From positions 186,001-250,000 of the forward strand of contig MU863920.1 of the NCBI GenBank assembly GCA_033296885.1: a stretch of DNA of 64,000 bases, read 5' to 3'. A program made the translations under genes and the position numbers. Positions 43,334 through 54,792 of this stretch are shown here, in pieces. Origin of the DNA: Triangularia verruculosa. Its lineage: Eukaryota; Ascomycota; Sordariomycetes; Sordariales; Podosporaceae. Below the pieces are notes generated by a model. It had not been told where the DNA came from, did no database searches, and was given only the letters and a program-made list of their open reading frames with translations. How positions within the stretch are numbered: the stretch's first letter is position 1; every line of letters begins with the position of its first letter.

Positions 43334-45076
43334 ATGGACACGATCAAGTCCAACACCATGATACGCAACCGCCGCATCGCGCGAGTCTTTCTCGCCGTCG
43401 CCGTCTTCTTCATCGTCGTCACACTCTTCCGACCCTTCGAGTCTCCTCTTCATACCCGACCAGCACCTGCAAAGGCTGATCCCCCAATATCCTTCCGACC
43501 CAGTAGCTTCGACTGGACCACGGTCCGCCAGCGATACCCCGCAAAGCTGACGCATGCCCTTCCCACCGGCTCCCCGAAACGGTTTCCTCTAGTCCAGCAC
43601 CATTTCCGCGGCTACGTTCACGATGCTACTACCGAGAAGCGACGACAGGCGGTGCGCAGCGTATTTGAGCGGAGCTGGAACAGTTATAAGAAACACGCCT
43701 GGCTGCGCGACGAATTGGCACCGGTGAGCGGAGGAGGCAAGACAACATTTGGTGGCTGGGCGGCAACACTGGTCGATGCCCTTGATACGCTCTGGATTAT
43801 GGAATTCCATGATGAATTTCTATCAGCTGCAACAGCAGCAGCCCAGCTGGACTGGGCAAACACAACCGATACCAGCGCAAATCTATTCGAGACTACTATC
43901 CGGCACCTCGGCGGCTTGCTGAGTGCCTACGACCTGAGTGGACAGAAAGCGCTGTTGGACAAGGCTACGGAGCTTGGAAACATGCTGTACATGGCCTTCG
44001 ATACACCGAACCGACTTCCTGGCTTCTGGCTCAACTTCGAGGATGCCAAAAAGGGCGCGCAAATCGCCGGGACAAACGACCCTTCAGCTTGCCCAGCGTC
44101 ACTGAGCCTCGAGTTTACACGCCTTTCGCAGCTCACTGGAGACCCCAAGTTCTACGATGCCGTCAGCCGGGTCACTGATTTCCTTGAACGCACTCAGTCG
44201 TCCTCCAGGCTTCCCGGAATGTGGCCAAAACTGATCAACTTTCAGAGCGAGACTGTGGATCAGGACAATGGATTTACACTGGGTGCGCTGGCAGACTCGC
44301 TGTATGAGTACTTGCCCAAGATGTCCATCCTTCTCGGCGGAAAGGAACCGCGCTATGAGAAGATGCATCGGGCGGCCATGGAGGTCGTAGTTGATCACTT
44401 GCTCTTCCGACCCATGGTACCTCCTGAGGACAATCCCCACGATATACTCTTCGTCGGCGACGCATACGTACACGCTGATCGGATTGATCACGTCCCCGAA
44501 GGCCAGCACTTGTCCTGCTTTGTCGGTGGCATGTTTGGACTTGGTGGGAAGCTCTTCGACATCCCAGAGCATGTTGGTATCGGCGAGCGCATCGCGCGTG
44601 GTTGCGGATGGGCGTATGACGCTTTCCCGACAGGCCTGATGCCCGAGATCTTTGGGCTTGTCCGCTGTGGCTCGGTGAAAGAGCCATGCGTGTGGGATGA
44701 GGCAAAATGGAAAAAAGAGGGCGGTAAAGGGTTGAAGAAGGGGTTTTCCAACGCGCGCGACCCAAAGTACATCCTAAGGCCCGAAGCCATCGAAAGCCTA
44801 TTTCTACTGTACAGGATGACGGGCAAGGAGGAGTTGCGAGATGTGGCCTGGCGCATGTTTGAGAGCATCGTCGAGTCCACCAAGACGGAACTGGCACACT
44901 CGGCCATTGCTGATGTGACGGTCGAGGGCGAGACTAGGAAGACAGACTCGATGGAAAGCTTCTTCCTGGCCGAGACGCTTAAGTACTTTTACTTGATGTT
45001 CTCGCCTCCGGACGTCATCAGTCTTGACGACTTTGTCTTGAACACCGAGGCCCATCCCTTCCGTCGCCCAAAGTGA
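43334..45076 (+). CDS. Glycoside hydrolase family 47 alpha-1,2-mannosidase
   Basis: Intronless, 580 aa, type II membrane protein: short basic cytosolic N-terminus (IRNRRIAR), membrane anchor about 16-33 (VFLAVAVFFIVVTLF), then a lumenal stem and the (alpha/alpha)7 domain. GH47 marks are FERSWNSYKKHAWLRDEL, GWAATLVDALDTLWIM, LARIFE-equivalent NLFETTIRHLGGLL, the FVGGMFGLGG block, RPEAIESLFLLYRMTG and a C-terminal SMESFFLAETLKYFYLMF. The Ca2+-binding threonine region is NTEAHPF at the end. It trims Man9-8 glycans in the ER or Golgi. The gene sits outside the metabolite cluster and marks return to conserved chromosome. Confidence 0.95.
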   Translation: MDTIKSNTMIRNRRIARVFLAVAVFFIVVTLFRPFESPLHTRPAPAKADPPISFRPSSFDWTTVRQRYPAKLTHALPTGSPKRFPLVQHHFRGYVHDATTEKRRQAVRSVFERSWNSYKKHAWLRDELAPVSGGGKTTFGGWAATLVDALDTLWIMEFHDEFLSAATAAAQLDWANTTDTSANLFETTIRHLGGLLSAYDLSGQKALLDKATELGNMLYMAFDTPNRLPGFWLNFEDAKKGAQIAGTNDPSACPASLSLEFTRLSQLTGDPKFYDAVSRVTDFLERTQSSSRLPGMWPKLINFQSETVDQDNGFTLGALADSLYEYLPKMSILLGGKEPRYEKMHRAAMEVVVDHLLFRPMVPPEDNPHDILFVGDAYVHADRIDHVPEGQHLSCFVGGMFGLGGKLFDIPEHVGIGERIARGCGWAYDAFPTGLMPEIFGLVRCGSVKEPCVWDEAKWKKEGGKGLKKGFSNARDPKYILRPEAIESLFLLYRMTGKEELRDVAWRMFESIVESTKTELAHSAIADVTVEGETRKTDSMESFFLAETLKYFYLMFSPPDVISLDDFVLNTEAHPFRRPK

Positions 45077-45926
45077 GGAATAAACGGTGAGGTTCATGAC
45101 GTGAAAGACATGACGTTGAAGTCAGTGCCCAGCACCCCCACAAAACCCTGGGAAGTGCGGGTGCCCCCACTTCCCCAGTTACCCAGCCACAGCGCTGGGA
45201 AATCTGACATGTGAGTGCCTGGATGCACGGGCCCTCTGGGGATTTGGAGTCCGGATTGCTCGGCGCTAAGACGCATGGCCCACTCCGATCTCGGCATCGA
45301 CTGATTGACTCGGCCGTCGCTCTGCCGTCGGTGCAACCCATTGATAGCGAAAAGAGAAGAGGAAGCTGGTGCAGCTTGTCTCACTCGAGGAGCTGCTGAG
45401 AGCTCGACGGGGTAGCTCTGTCCGATGCTTTGGTTTATCATCTTTTTGTTATCTCCTAAAGCCATTTGGCGTATGACTGTCAGCTCAAGACCAGGGTGCG
45501 TTGTAAAAAGCCCAGAGAGCTGAACTTTTTGTGTAATCCTACCTCTTTTCCCACCCACGTTTTGGAGCCATTCGCTTTCGATGCGTTTGCTACACCGACT
45601 CAGAAGTGGCGGTTCTTTCACTTCAGTTTGTTGATCACGTCGTTTTCTTCCTTCACTCCTCACGCCGTTATTACTCATCTTCTTCCTCTTCCCTGCTCAA
45701 CCGGACAAATAGATCCCACTGGATCCCGACTTTGGCAGCTTTTGGAAGCTTGGCAAAAAGCCCGTCTCCGCAGTGAAAACCAATTTTTTGTTTTCTTTTA
45801 CGGATAAAGGCGGCCGTGTGTTTCTGTTACTCTCGTCAGAGCCGCCCCCCTCACTCACTGTCTGTTTCTTGTGTGACAACCTCTCATATTTTCATCTCAC
45901 TTTTTCTTCAGAGAAAGAAGTGAGTT
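45077..45926. other. Intergenic, pyrimidine-rich leader region
   Basis: About 0.85 kb. ORFs 45466-45807 (+) and 45094-45678 (-) overlap and look spurious. The last 200 bp before the ATG at 45927 are T/C-rich, as in fungal 5' leaders. Confidence 0.45.
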
Positions 45927-46967
45927 ATGAAGGACGGCGGGTTAGAAGCTCTCAAACCGCCAAAGATCATAGCAGCCTCAGCAGTCGCAGGCGCAGTCGC
46001 AACCTCATCACCACCCCTCCCCCTCACCAGTGTTACCGCCGCAGCCGCAATCATGGACGCCAAAACTACCACCACCAGCGCTGTCCCACCGAGCGAGCAA
46101 ACCAGAAAATGGAACACCAAAAACCTCCCCTTTCGTCTCGGCACAGATCTCGTCTCAGCCGCCTCAGCAGCCGTCCTCGTCGCCCCGATAATCTCCATCA
46201 TTGACCGGTATGTTTCCCTTGCCCCTTCTCACAAAACGATCCCCGAATCTGACCTCTCTTCTTCCAGCTCAATAATGGAAAACGCCTCCGGCCGCGCCAC
46301 CCTCCTAAACTCCGTCCGCAGCTCCTTCCGCACCTTCCTCACCTCCCCCCAAAAGATCCTCCTCTCCAAACCCTTCGCCCTGATCTTCGCCCTCTACGGC
46401 GGAACCTACCTCACCGCCAACACCCTAGACACCTACCTCTCCACCACCAACCCCTCCCTCGGCCCCCCTTCCTACGTCTCCTCCGGCCCCGGAAAATTCT
46501 TCGCCTCCTCCACCGCCAACATTGGTATGTGCATCTACAAAGACCAAGTCTTCGTCCGCCTCTTCGGTCCCCCGGGAACGCCCCGGCCGGTAACCCTCCC
46601 GTCGTACATCCTCTTCGCCCTCCGAGATTGCATGACCATCTTTGCGAGCTTCAACATGCCAGGCCTGCTGGGACCAAAGATTGAAAAAGGGCTGAGTGAA
46701 GGGTGGAAGAGGTCAGGCCCGTCGGGGAGCACGATAGCGCAGTTTGTCGCGCCCGCGGCGGTGCAGGTGCTCAGCACGCCGGTTCACCTGTGGGGGTTGG
46801 ACATTTACAACAGACCCGAGGCGAGCAGGGCGGAGAGGATACGGCAGGTGGCGAGGAACTGGGGGGTGAGCACGGTGGCGCGGATATGCAGGATCGTGCC
46901 GGCTTTTGGGGTCGGCGGGGTGGTGAATCTGAAGGTGAGGAGGGGTTTGATGGGGAGGTTGGAGTAG
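45927..46967 (+). CDS. Conserved-looking membrane protein, possibly mitochondrial
   Basis: Exons 45927-46207 and 46268-46967 give 326 aa. The intron (60 nt, GTATGT...CTGAC...TTCCAG) is in frame and stop-free; removal joins IISIIDR to SIMENASG. There are several moderately hydrophobic helices (about 80-100, 130-150, 200-220, 235-260) and a C-terminal basic end (LKVRRGLMGRLE). The repeated layout, with Pro-containing helices and short loops, recalls inner-membrane carrier-type proteins, but I do not see the PxD/ExxK/R carrier signature. A later Met at 46053 is an equally good start and gives a shorter N-terminus. Function not recognised. Confidence 0.75.
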   Translation: MKDGGLEALKPPKIIAASAVAGAVATSSPPLPLTSVTAAAAIMDAKTTTTSAVPPSEQTRKWNTKNLPFRLGTDLVSAASAAVLVAPIISIIDRYVSLAPSHKTIPESDLSSSSSIMENASGRATLLNSVRSSFRTFLTSPQKILLSKPFALIFALYGGTYLTANTLDTYLSTTNPSLGPPSYVSSGPGKFFASSTANIGMCIYKDQVFVRLFGPPGTPRPVTLPSYILFALRDCMTIFASFNMPGLLGPKIEKGLSEGWKRSGPSGSTIAQFVAPAAVQVLSTPVHLWGLDIYNRPEASRAERIRQVARNWGVSTVARICRIVPAFGVGGVVNLKVRRGLMGRLE

Positions 46968-47438
46968 ACGGCTTTGTCTTTTTGGGCGGGGTTCGGTTTG
47001 GGTGGAAAAAAGGGGTGGGATGGTTGTTCTTTCAACTAATGTGTCATGACCAACCCTGGCGTTTGGCAAAAAGTTGGCTTTCTTGTTTTGTTTTTTCTCT
47101 TTTTTTTTTTCTTGTTGTACAATTTCTCGAATTTCTGGACAAGAGCATTTTGAGGGGCGTTGATACCACACAGGATGGGACAGGTTATTGTTTTTTTTTT
47201 TTAGACGGACTTTCTTTGTCTCTCCTTGCATAGACACACAGTTAAAAGTATAGAACGGATCGGGTGGTAGGGGTAATAACTTTTGGGGGTTTACACACAC
47301 AAATGGATTACAGACATATACTTGGTTGGTTCAGCATGTTTGGTCAGCACACAAAATCTCAACTCTTTTATTATACTTCTCATGAATCATGTATGTCTGT
47401 GCAAGGCATTGGAGCCATCTATCGTTCTACACATCCCC
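46968..47438. other. Convergent 3' region with T-rich runs
   Basis: About 0.47 kb between converging genes. Runs of T at 47,090-47,115 and 47,189-47,202 are typical of fungal 3' UTR and poly(A) signal regions. No gene seen. Confidence 0.5.
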
Positions 47439-49493
47439 TTAGAGGAACCCACTTTCCTTCAACATCTTGAGCGTATGCTCAGCCTGCAGCGTTGCCTCAT
47501 CCTTGTAGCCCTTCCCCTCGCCCGTATCGATGAAATTCTCCCAAAACTTCAACCCTTCAATGCCCTCTTCCCGGCACAACACACCCCTCTCCTCTGCCAT
47601 CTCCAGCTCCTCCTCAGCAACACCAATGCTCCAACCAAACCTCTCGGCCACATCTCTCGCCGTCACACCCCTTCCAAACTCATGCCAATCCCAGGCAACC
47701 TCCCTGTCTGGCGGGAACTCATGCAGGTCCTTCATCCAAGCCAGCAGCGCCCTGACCGTGTGTTCATCCGTCCTATCCTTCCCTTGAACGACCTTGACCC
47801 CTGACTTGAACACTCTCAGCCTCACAGGCAACTCCAGCTTCTCCCACAAGTTCGCCGCCTTCTCAAAGTCCGCCGGGCTGACCAGTTCCACACCTCCCCT
47901 TGCCCTGTTGAACATTGCCCACAAATCCACCAGACTGATGACACCTCCCGCCTTCCTCAACACACCTCTACTATCGTCCGTCAGAAACTCCGCCAACGTC
48001 CTTGCCAACTCACTCAGATACAACGAGTCTCCCCCATTGCTTCCGACAATATCCTTGGTGGTGATCAACCCAAGTTGGCTGGCCGATTCCGCCAGCAGTG
48101 CATTTTCACTCGCCGATGAACCCCCGGCACCCTTGACCTGCTTGGCAAAGCTCTCCGCCAGCGCAACAATATCCTTTGCTGACGCCATTAGTGCCTCCAA
48201 GTCCTCAAATGCGTTGCCAATAACAATCTCATTGTTCTTGCGCATGGCCTGAGTTTGTCTCTCCAGGCCAGCAATGCCACCAATCTTGGGGCGTTGTCGC
48301 TCCGGTTCCGATGACCCACCCGCACCGGAAACACCGTTTGCGCCGTCAGAGCGTGACGACTTGGGGATTGGGGGCGCGTTCTGGAGGAGCCATTTCCGCT
48401 GCGTCATGCACCCTTTGAGGCGTTCGTAAAAGATCTTCTCACCGCCGCGGCGGAAGGAAAGCTTGACATTCTCTGGGTTTTCGAGGCCTGTTGTAGCGGG
48501 GGCAAGGGAGTTAAGGAAGGGGCCGGGTGAGTCGTTGTTAGGCCGCGGACTTTGGATGAGATTGGTTGGGATATCATGGGATATCAGAGGGGCGCCGCAT
48601 ATTTCGCAAGAGAGAAGGGAGGGGTGGTTGGCAAAGGTACACCGCGGGCAGTGGAACGAGGCATCGGGATCTGAGCTACGTGGTGGTGCAGTAAGGCCCG
48701 GGGATTGAACTGCTGCCAGCTCTGATATTTGTCTGGGCCGGACGGGCAGTGGCGTATGGAGAGCGGGACTCGATGGCTGACGGCTCGTCGCATTGCTGAT
48801 CGCTGCTTTCAGGACATGGGTTAGGGTTGGCTTGATGCCACAGGCCAAACAGGGAGGCAGCGGGGTGTGAGCGTTGGCGGTGGTCGGGTCGAAGTTGGAG
48901 GGCACAGGATTGGAGAAGCTGCAAATGGTGCAGACCCAGGTAGCTGTGCTCGCTGGTGTAGGCTCCACTGGCGATACTCGAAGGGCGCCATCTTGGCGAT
49001 GGGCTGGGGACGAACTGCCGCTCCGGGAAGGGACAGACACATGGGCTGGAGCGCGCTGCTGAAACGAGGAACGTTTGGTTGCCTTGGGTATCAGCGTCAC
49101 TTTTGGAGATGATTTGAGGAAGCCGGCCTAAGAAAGCAATTAGCATGAGTCTTTGAAGACAGCACATCGACCAACATCGCACTCACATAGAACTCATAGC
49201 GCTCCACATCCCTCAAGTCCAGCGCGACGGAGTACTTTCTTGGCTCTGCCTTGTCGACATAGCATATCCGATGCGATGTCAAGTAAACCTGGCCATTCTG
49301 CTGGTTCGGGAGTTTGAACTTGCTAGAAGAGGAGCGCAAACGGTCAGCATCATGTGCTGGTGATGGTGATAGGGACGATCCCAGCAACTCACCCCTCATA
49401 CAACCCCACATTGTCTTGCACGAAAAGCAGGTCTTCATCGGGCAGGTACGAAGGCCGCAGTGCGGTTGTCAAGTCGATGTGCTTTAAGAACAT
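47439..49493 (-). CDS. VPS36: ESCRT-II subunit Vps36 (GLUE-NZF-NZF-EAP30)
   Basis: Exons 49493-49393, 49322-49187 and 49127-47439 give about 641 aa. The start MFLKHIDLTTALRPSYL and the split GLUE domain (QVYLTSHRICYVD, LRDVERYEFY, then AGFLKSSPKVTL) are typical. Two NZF zinc fingers lie between about 115 and 245: WVCTIC...PCLACG and FHCPRC...CEICGAPL, all Cys present. The C-terminal winged-helix part has YLSELARTL, DLWAMFNRARGGVELVSP and VTARDVAERFGWSIGVAEEELEMAE. Vps36 binds ubiquitin and phosphoinositides on endosomes and works with Vps22 and Vps25 in sorting to the vacuole. As in yeast, both NZF fingers are present, unlike animals. It is divergent from THP3/LENG8 with a 0.5-kb shared promoter. 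Confidence 0.95.
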
Positions 49494-50004
49494 TCGTCAT
49501 AGTCATGGGAAGACGGCCCCGGCGCTGTGGGAGGAGTTGCAGTGTGTGTGCCGCGGTCTTTCACCATGTGTTTGTTGTGAATAGGAGAGATGATGCATCC
49601 TGGCTGTTGACGTAAAGCTGGGCAGGGAAGCTCAAAGACGCGATAAGCAATTACCCGACCTGTTTGCCAGCCCCGATAATGAAGCTTGGTCCCTCTCTTG
49701 TTGCAAACTTCTGCAGCAAAGCTTAGCTGAGTCAGCACCTCCCAAAGAGACTCGACAAAGACTCGTTAAAGCGGTCCAGCCAATAAACGCGACTCGCCGC
49801 CCACTTTTCCACACCACAACCCTCTCTCTCCGCTTCTCCCGAAGTGCCCAACCCAAACTTCCCACCGTACACTTTGCGCCACTCACCGCCATCATCAACT
49901 GCCATCGCATCGCCGCCTCGTTGATTTTGAACCCTACTTACCCCCTCTGAACAGTTATTTTCCATTTCCCCTTCCCAGAAGAGCCAAGCGACAGCAAAGA
50001 CAAA
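49494..50004. promoter_or_regulatory. Shared promoter of VPS36 and the THP3-like gene
   Basis: About 0.5 kb between divergent start codons. It is CT-rich towards the right gene, and a 77-100-codon open frame on the minus strand (49632-49965) has no family features. CCAAT occurs at 49781-49785. Confidence 0.5.
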
Positions 50005-51683
50005 ATGATGCCGACGTGGCCAACCGCATCCCCGCCTCAGGGCGTCCCGGCCCCAAATGGCTACACAGCAACCTATCCAGGTATGTCGCTCGCCTTCTTT
50101 TCAAGCCCCAAAGTATAATGTACTGACTGTTTCTTCAAATAGCCCCTGCTTTCACTCCAGTCCAAGTCCGACAAACATTCGGCCAGTCCTATTCCGCCCC
50201 ACAACCCTCCTATCCTCCAGCACATACCTACGGCCCAGCCCAACCCCCTCCACATGTCCCAACTAATTACCAGTCGAGCGCTGCCTCTCCTCCCACAGCT
50301 GATGAACAGCCCAGGAAGAAGGTCGAATGGCCTGATTCCGTCCGCTCTTACGTCGAGCGTTCATTTCTCCCTGCAAACATGGACCCGACCGTCTCGAGAG
50401 AAGAAATGGAGGCCAAGCTCAAGGAAACCATCATGCGAGCAAGCGACGACAACCTTCTGTATTCCATTGTCTGGAACAACATGCCGTTACCCCAACAAAT
50501 GATCAAGACGGAACGCCAAGAGCGTGCCAAAGCTATGGCTTATTCCGCCCAAAGCCCCTACGGCAACGCGCCAGTCCCCATCTCCAAGAAGAGGAAGTCC
50601 GCCGACTTGGAAGATGTCGCCAACCTCAGTATCACCCCACCCTGGAGGGCAGGCCAAGGCGCTCGCCTCGAAGACCGCGTCACTTTTTCCAAGGATAAAC
50701 GCCAAGCTACCGAGGACAGTGCTGATAACACGAGTAAGTTGAACAAGTACGAGAAGCGCCAGAAGCGTTTCAACGGGGGCTACGTCTCGACATATCGCTC
50801 GCCAAGCCCACCCCCTGGTGATGGACCCGTCGTGGGGACATGCGAGAAGCTTGAGAAGAACTATCTGCGTTTGACTGCTCCTCCCAAGCCCGAGAATGTC
50901 CGTCCTCCTCGGGTGTTGAAGAACACGTTGGAATTGTTGAAGAAGAAGTGGAAGAAGGACCAGAACTACGCATACATTTGCGATCAGTTCAAGTCGATGC
51001 GTCAGGATTTGACTGTGCAGCGTGTGAGAGACGACTTCACTGTCGAGGTTTACGAAATCCACGCCCGTATCGCTTTGGAAAAGGGGGATCTCGGTGAGTA
51101 TAATCAGTGCCAGACCCAACTCAAGGCACTGTATAAGTTGGGCCTGAAGGGCAAGGCCAACGAGTTCAAGGCCTATCGGATACTTTACTTCATTCACACA
51201 GCCAACCGCACAGACTTGAATAGCGTTTTGGCAGATCTAACCCCAGCAGAGAAGAGAGACAAGGCGATCAAGCACGCCTTGGACGTGCGCTCCTCCTTGG
51301 CCCTGGGGAACTATCACCGGTTCTTCCAGTTGTACAACGAGACCCCTAACATGGGTGCATACCTCATGGATATGTTTGTTGGCCGGGAGCGTCTTGCTGC
51401 CCTGTGCAACATTTGCAAGGCGTAAGTTCATCCTTCCTTCCAATGGAACCACTGCTAACTGGGTACTAGATACAAGCCTGACGTCCCATTGCGTTTTGTT
51501 ACCGAAGAGCTCTATTTTGAGTCTGATCTGGAAGCCGCTCAGTTCATCAGTGACAACGGTGGCCAGGATTTGCTCCACGAAAAGGATGGCACCATCGTGA
51601 TCCTTACTGGCAAGGCTGGCCAGACATTTGAAAGCCACAAAACGAAAGCCTTCGCCCGCGTCGACATCAAGGGCCAAATCTAG
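50005..51683 (+). CDS. SAC3/GANP-domain protein, THP3 / LENG8 family
   Basis: Exons 50005-50080, 50143-51421 and 51470-51683 give 522 aa. The N-terminus is Pro/Gln/Ser-rich and disordered. A basic segment with the nuclear signal KKRKS is near 180. The block RFNGGYVSTYRSPSPPPGDGPVVGTCEKLEKNYLRLT near 240-280 and the SAC3/GANP helices after it (LTVQRVRDDFTVEVYEIHARIALEKGD, EFKAYRILYFI, ALGNYHRFFQLY) identify the LENG8/THP3 group. In yeast, Thp3 pairs with Csn12 in mRNA splicing and transcription elongation in the nucleus. The winged-helix end (VPLRFVTEELYFES...GQDLL) is complete. Two consecutive ATGs start the frame. Confidence 0.92.
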
Positions 51684-54600
51684 TCTCGTTGACTGTGCTC
51701 TTCTTACTTTTTTTTATCCCCATCCACATCCGCCACGTCTCCCTTTCGTTGGGGGGCTACGTTTTACCTCATATCACGTCGTAATCAGTTTTCCATCATC
51801 GCCATCTTGGGGAATCCGGGATGTGCATGTCCCGACGTTGCCTTTACCCCGCTGTTACCTCATAAGCGGCTCATTCACCCTCTCGCCAAGGTTTCCACGA
51901 GACCTCTTGGAGGACGGTTCGACTTTTGACGCCCCCCACCTTTTATTTTTCGGCCACGAAAAGTAGTTTTCTTTTCCACTTGACTTTAATTCCCAGCTTC
52001 CGCCATCGTCTTCATCTTGTACGGCTCTGTGGCTTCACGAGGGACCTCACTTAGACTTCGAACCGGTTGTGTTCTATGCCTGGCCGTGCCGTGGAACGAC
52101 TGCGATAATGACGATAGATGAGCGTCGACAGCAGCGATTTTGCTTCAAAGTTCGTGCTCAGTAGATATCTTAGACATCGCTTGGAGTTTTTGGGCTGCGC
52201 TTCGGTAGGGAAGAAACTGGTTAGGAGGTTAGTTGGCTCTGAATCAACAGCAGTGCTGTTTAGGATTTTTGGTGCAGGGGGATTTTTGGTTTCGTTATCG
52301 GGGGATTTTCCATCAGAGTGATACCCGTCGAAGAGAGAAGATTTGACCTCGGTTGGCCCATCTCATCTGGAAGTTGTCTGGGGGTTAGAAAACGTTTGAT
52401 CGGGGCCGTGGTTGCCGGTTCCGTTAGGCGGAGTTTGGAGTTGGAATTGGCTGATTGTGCATCTATGTACGCTCAGGCAGTCTTGGCTCGGGTCGTCCTG
52501 TTGAAGGATGTACTATTACAATTAACTGATCGCAAAGAACTTGGAGTTTTCATCGTGTCCTTTATTGCTAGTTGTGGGAGCCTTGCCGACATTCTCGTCC
52601 ACAAAACACGCCTCCTGGGCAGCGGCTAGCACATTTTCGGTTATGATATCATTGTACACTGATACACTCCCAACGTAGGCTTTAGTAAAAAAAGAAAGTG
52701 GTTCCTTGTGTGGATTTTCTAGGTTTGTAGGTTGGTTAATGAGATTAAATGAAGGGTCGTACGTACCTAGTACAGGCATTTGAACTAAATAAGGCTCCAC
52801 GGTTGGGGTTTAGGTTCAAAGAGGGTGAATAGCCGTGTCTACCTTGAGTAGGTTGGGGGGTTTGTGAAGAGATTAGGTGGGGGAATGGGTTTGAGCCAGG
52901 CTGTGGGATAGAGGCATGGCATGCTTGGGATGGGGGCATTGCATGCTTGGGATGTTTGTGATAGGAGTTCTCTTGTATTGAAAGATAATATAACTTTGGT
53001 TTTGGGATGGGATTCTGATTTTTATAGGTATCCAGGGAATATATGAAGGTTGTGATACAAAAGAATCTCTACTTTTGCGGAGCCAGGCTTCAGGCAGTAT
53101 GTCTCTTGTTATCACTGCCCGAGTTGACTGGCTGGCGAATTAGAGTTGCAGTACAATGTCTGTCTCCTGCATGAGGAATTTTACAATTTTCCAACTATTT
53201 TTCACGATGGGGAAGCCAAAACTGGTCGTAAAGATATCAAACGAGTACCGTTCGACTCGCTGCAACTAGGAGATTGACATGGTGTCAGCTTAAAAGAATG
53301 AGCGTCGTCAACTCTGTAAAAGGGATATCTGTCCAAAATTCCGATCTCCTAATCCGTCTGGGAAATATTTTAGCGTCAAAGAGAAGGAAAGATGGTGTGT
53401 TACACTACTTTAAGTGTCCGAAGTACTTCAAGATGCAGTTCCTTCATCTTGTTTCCCCCTCATGCCTGCTATGACGGGGAGAACTTCATCCAGTGGTCCA
53501 CGAGCTATTTTGTGACCTAGTTCCCTCTACTTGCCGGGACTAAATGCTTAGTACTCATCATGGTGGGATTCATCTGCTGGTTGAAGCCCCTATTCTTGTC
53601 TCGGGGGCAGTGATAAAGATGGATTGGGGTTGTATATTATCCCGTTCTCTTGCCCTCTCTACTTACATTGATAATTATGTTGTTTCTAAACCAGCCTCAG
53701 GTCGGATTGCGGGATGTTCCGAGCGTGAAAGTGGAAAAGACCGTCAAGACTGTCAAAGTGGAGATGGCCTGCTTGAAGCTACGAACTGCCGGATCTCCAG
53801 CATGCCTACCCGGCGGAGATGTCCGTTGTTTGGTTCATTTGACGATGATCAGTGACAGGGTCCCATTTGGGGGTCTATCTACTTGGCTGACCTCTTATAG
53901 AAAGGATATAGATCGCTTTTCCTGGTCATGGTATGAGCGGACTGTGAAGGACCATTTCTGGCGAAGGGCTACTTCGTCCTCCTGTCCAAGCACTTGTCAT
54001 GATCTCGGCTGTCCTTCTCCTTCCTTTCCAATAAAAAAAAACTTCAAAAATCCCCATTTTGGTAAAAAGCAACGCCGTTTCAGACGTTTCAAGTTCTGTG
54101 TGTTCGGGGATCGGGAGGGCCAGGATCCGAGGGGTCCTCAACCCAGGGTTGGATTGGGGGCGGGTAGATGGATGGTGGTCAGCGAATAGAGGGTCACAAA
54201 AAAAGGCCATATTCGGTAACAGTATTTGGAATGACGGCATTTGCTTGACTTCATGGTAGCAACGGCAACGGCACCCCGCTTGGCGGCCCTGGAAGAGAGG
54301 AAGAAGGTTATTCGAGAATGTTCAGTGTGTGGGAGGCTACCCAGCCATCCGCGCTGTGGCAGAGCAGTTCATGATATGATGTCGGTCGTGGAGGGTGGTT
54401 GCCCCCAATAGCTTGTGACAGGGAACCGTTATGTTGGCGAGTCTGTGCCGCCAAACGTCACCGCGGGGTCATCACTTGATGTCAGTGGGTGGGTGGTTGG
54501 AGTCTCCGCATCCGATCCGAAGAGATGAACCGACACATGGACGACGTCTTAGGGAGCTTGACTTTGCATGAACGCCATCGACGGGAATGGTGACGCTGGA

Positions 54601-54759
54601 GTGGCATAGGAGCGGATGCCCAGCCGGGGTTCCCAGCCAGCGGGAGCGGGGTAGTGCCCCTCCAGATTCTAGATGCTGGCCAAGGCATGGCGAAGTCGGG
54701 ATGGCAGATGGACGTGATCGGTCAAATGGGTAAGGTTTTGACCATGTCGCGAGGAGGTT

Positions 54760-54792
<33 letters not shown>

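Noticed and set aside
50487..51197. 236-aa minus-strand ORF inside the THP3-like gene
   Set aside because: Antisense of a clearly conserved coding exon; no independent evidence.
53650..54189. 179-aa ORF in the long gene-free stretch
   Set aside because: Overlaps another forward frame, has uneven composition with no domain pattern and no supporting introns or neighbours.
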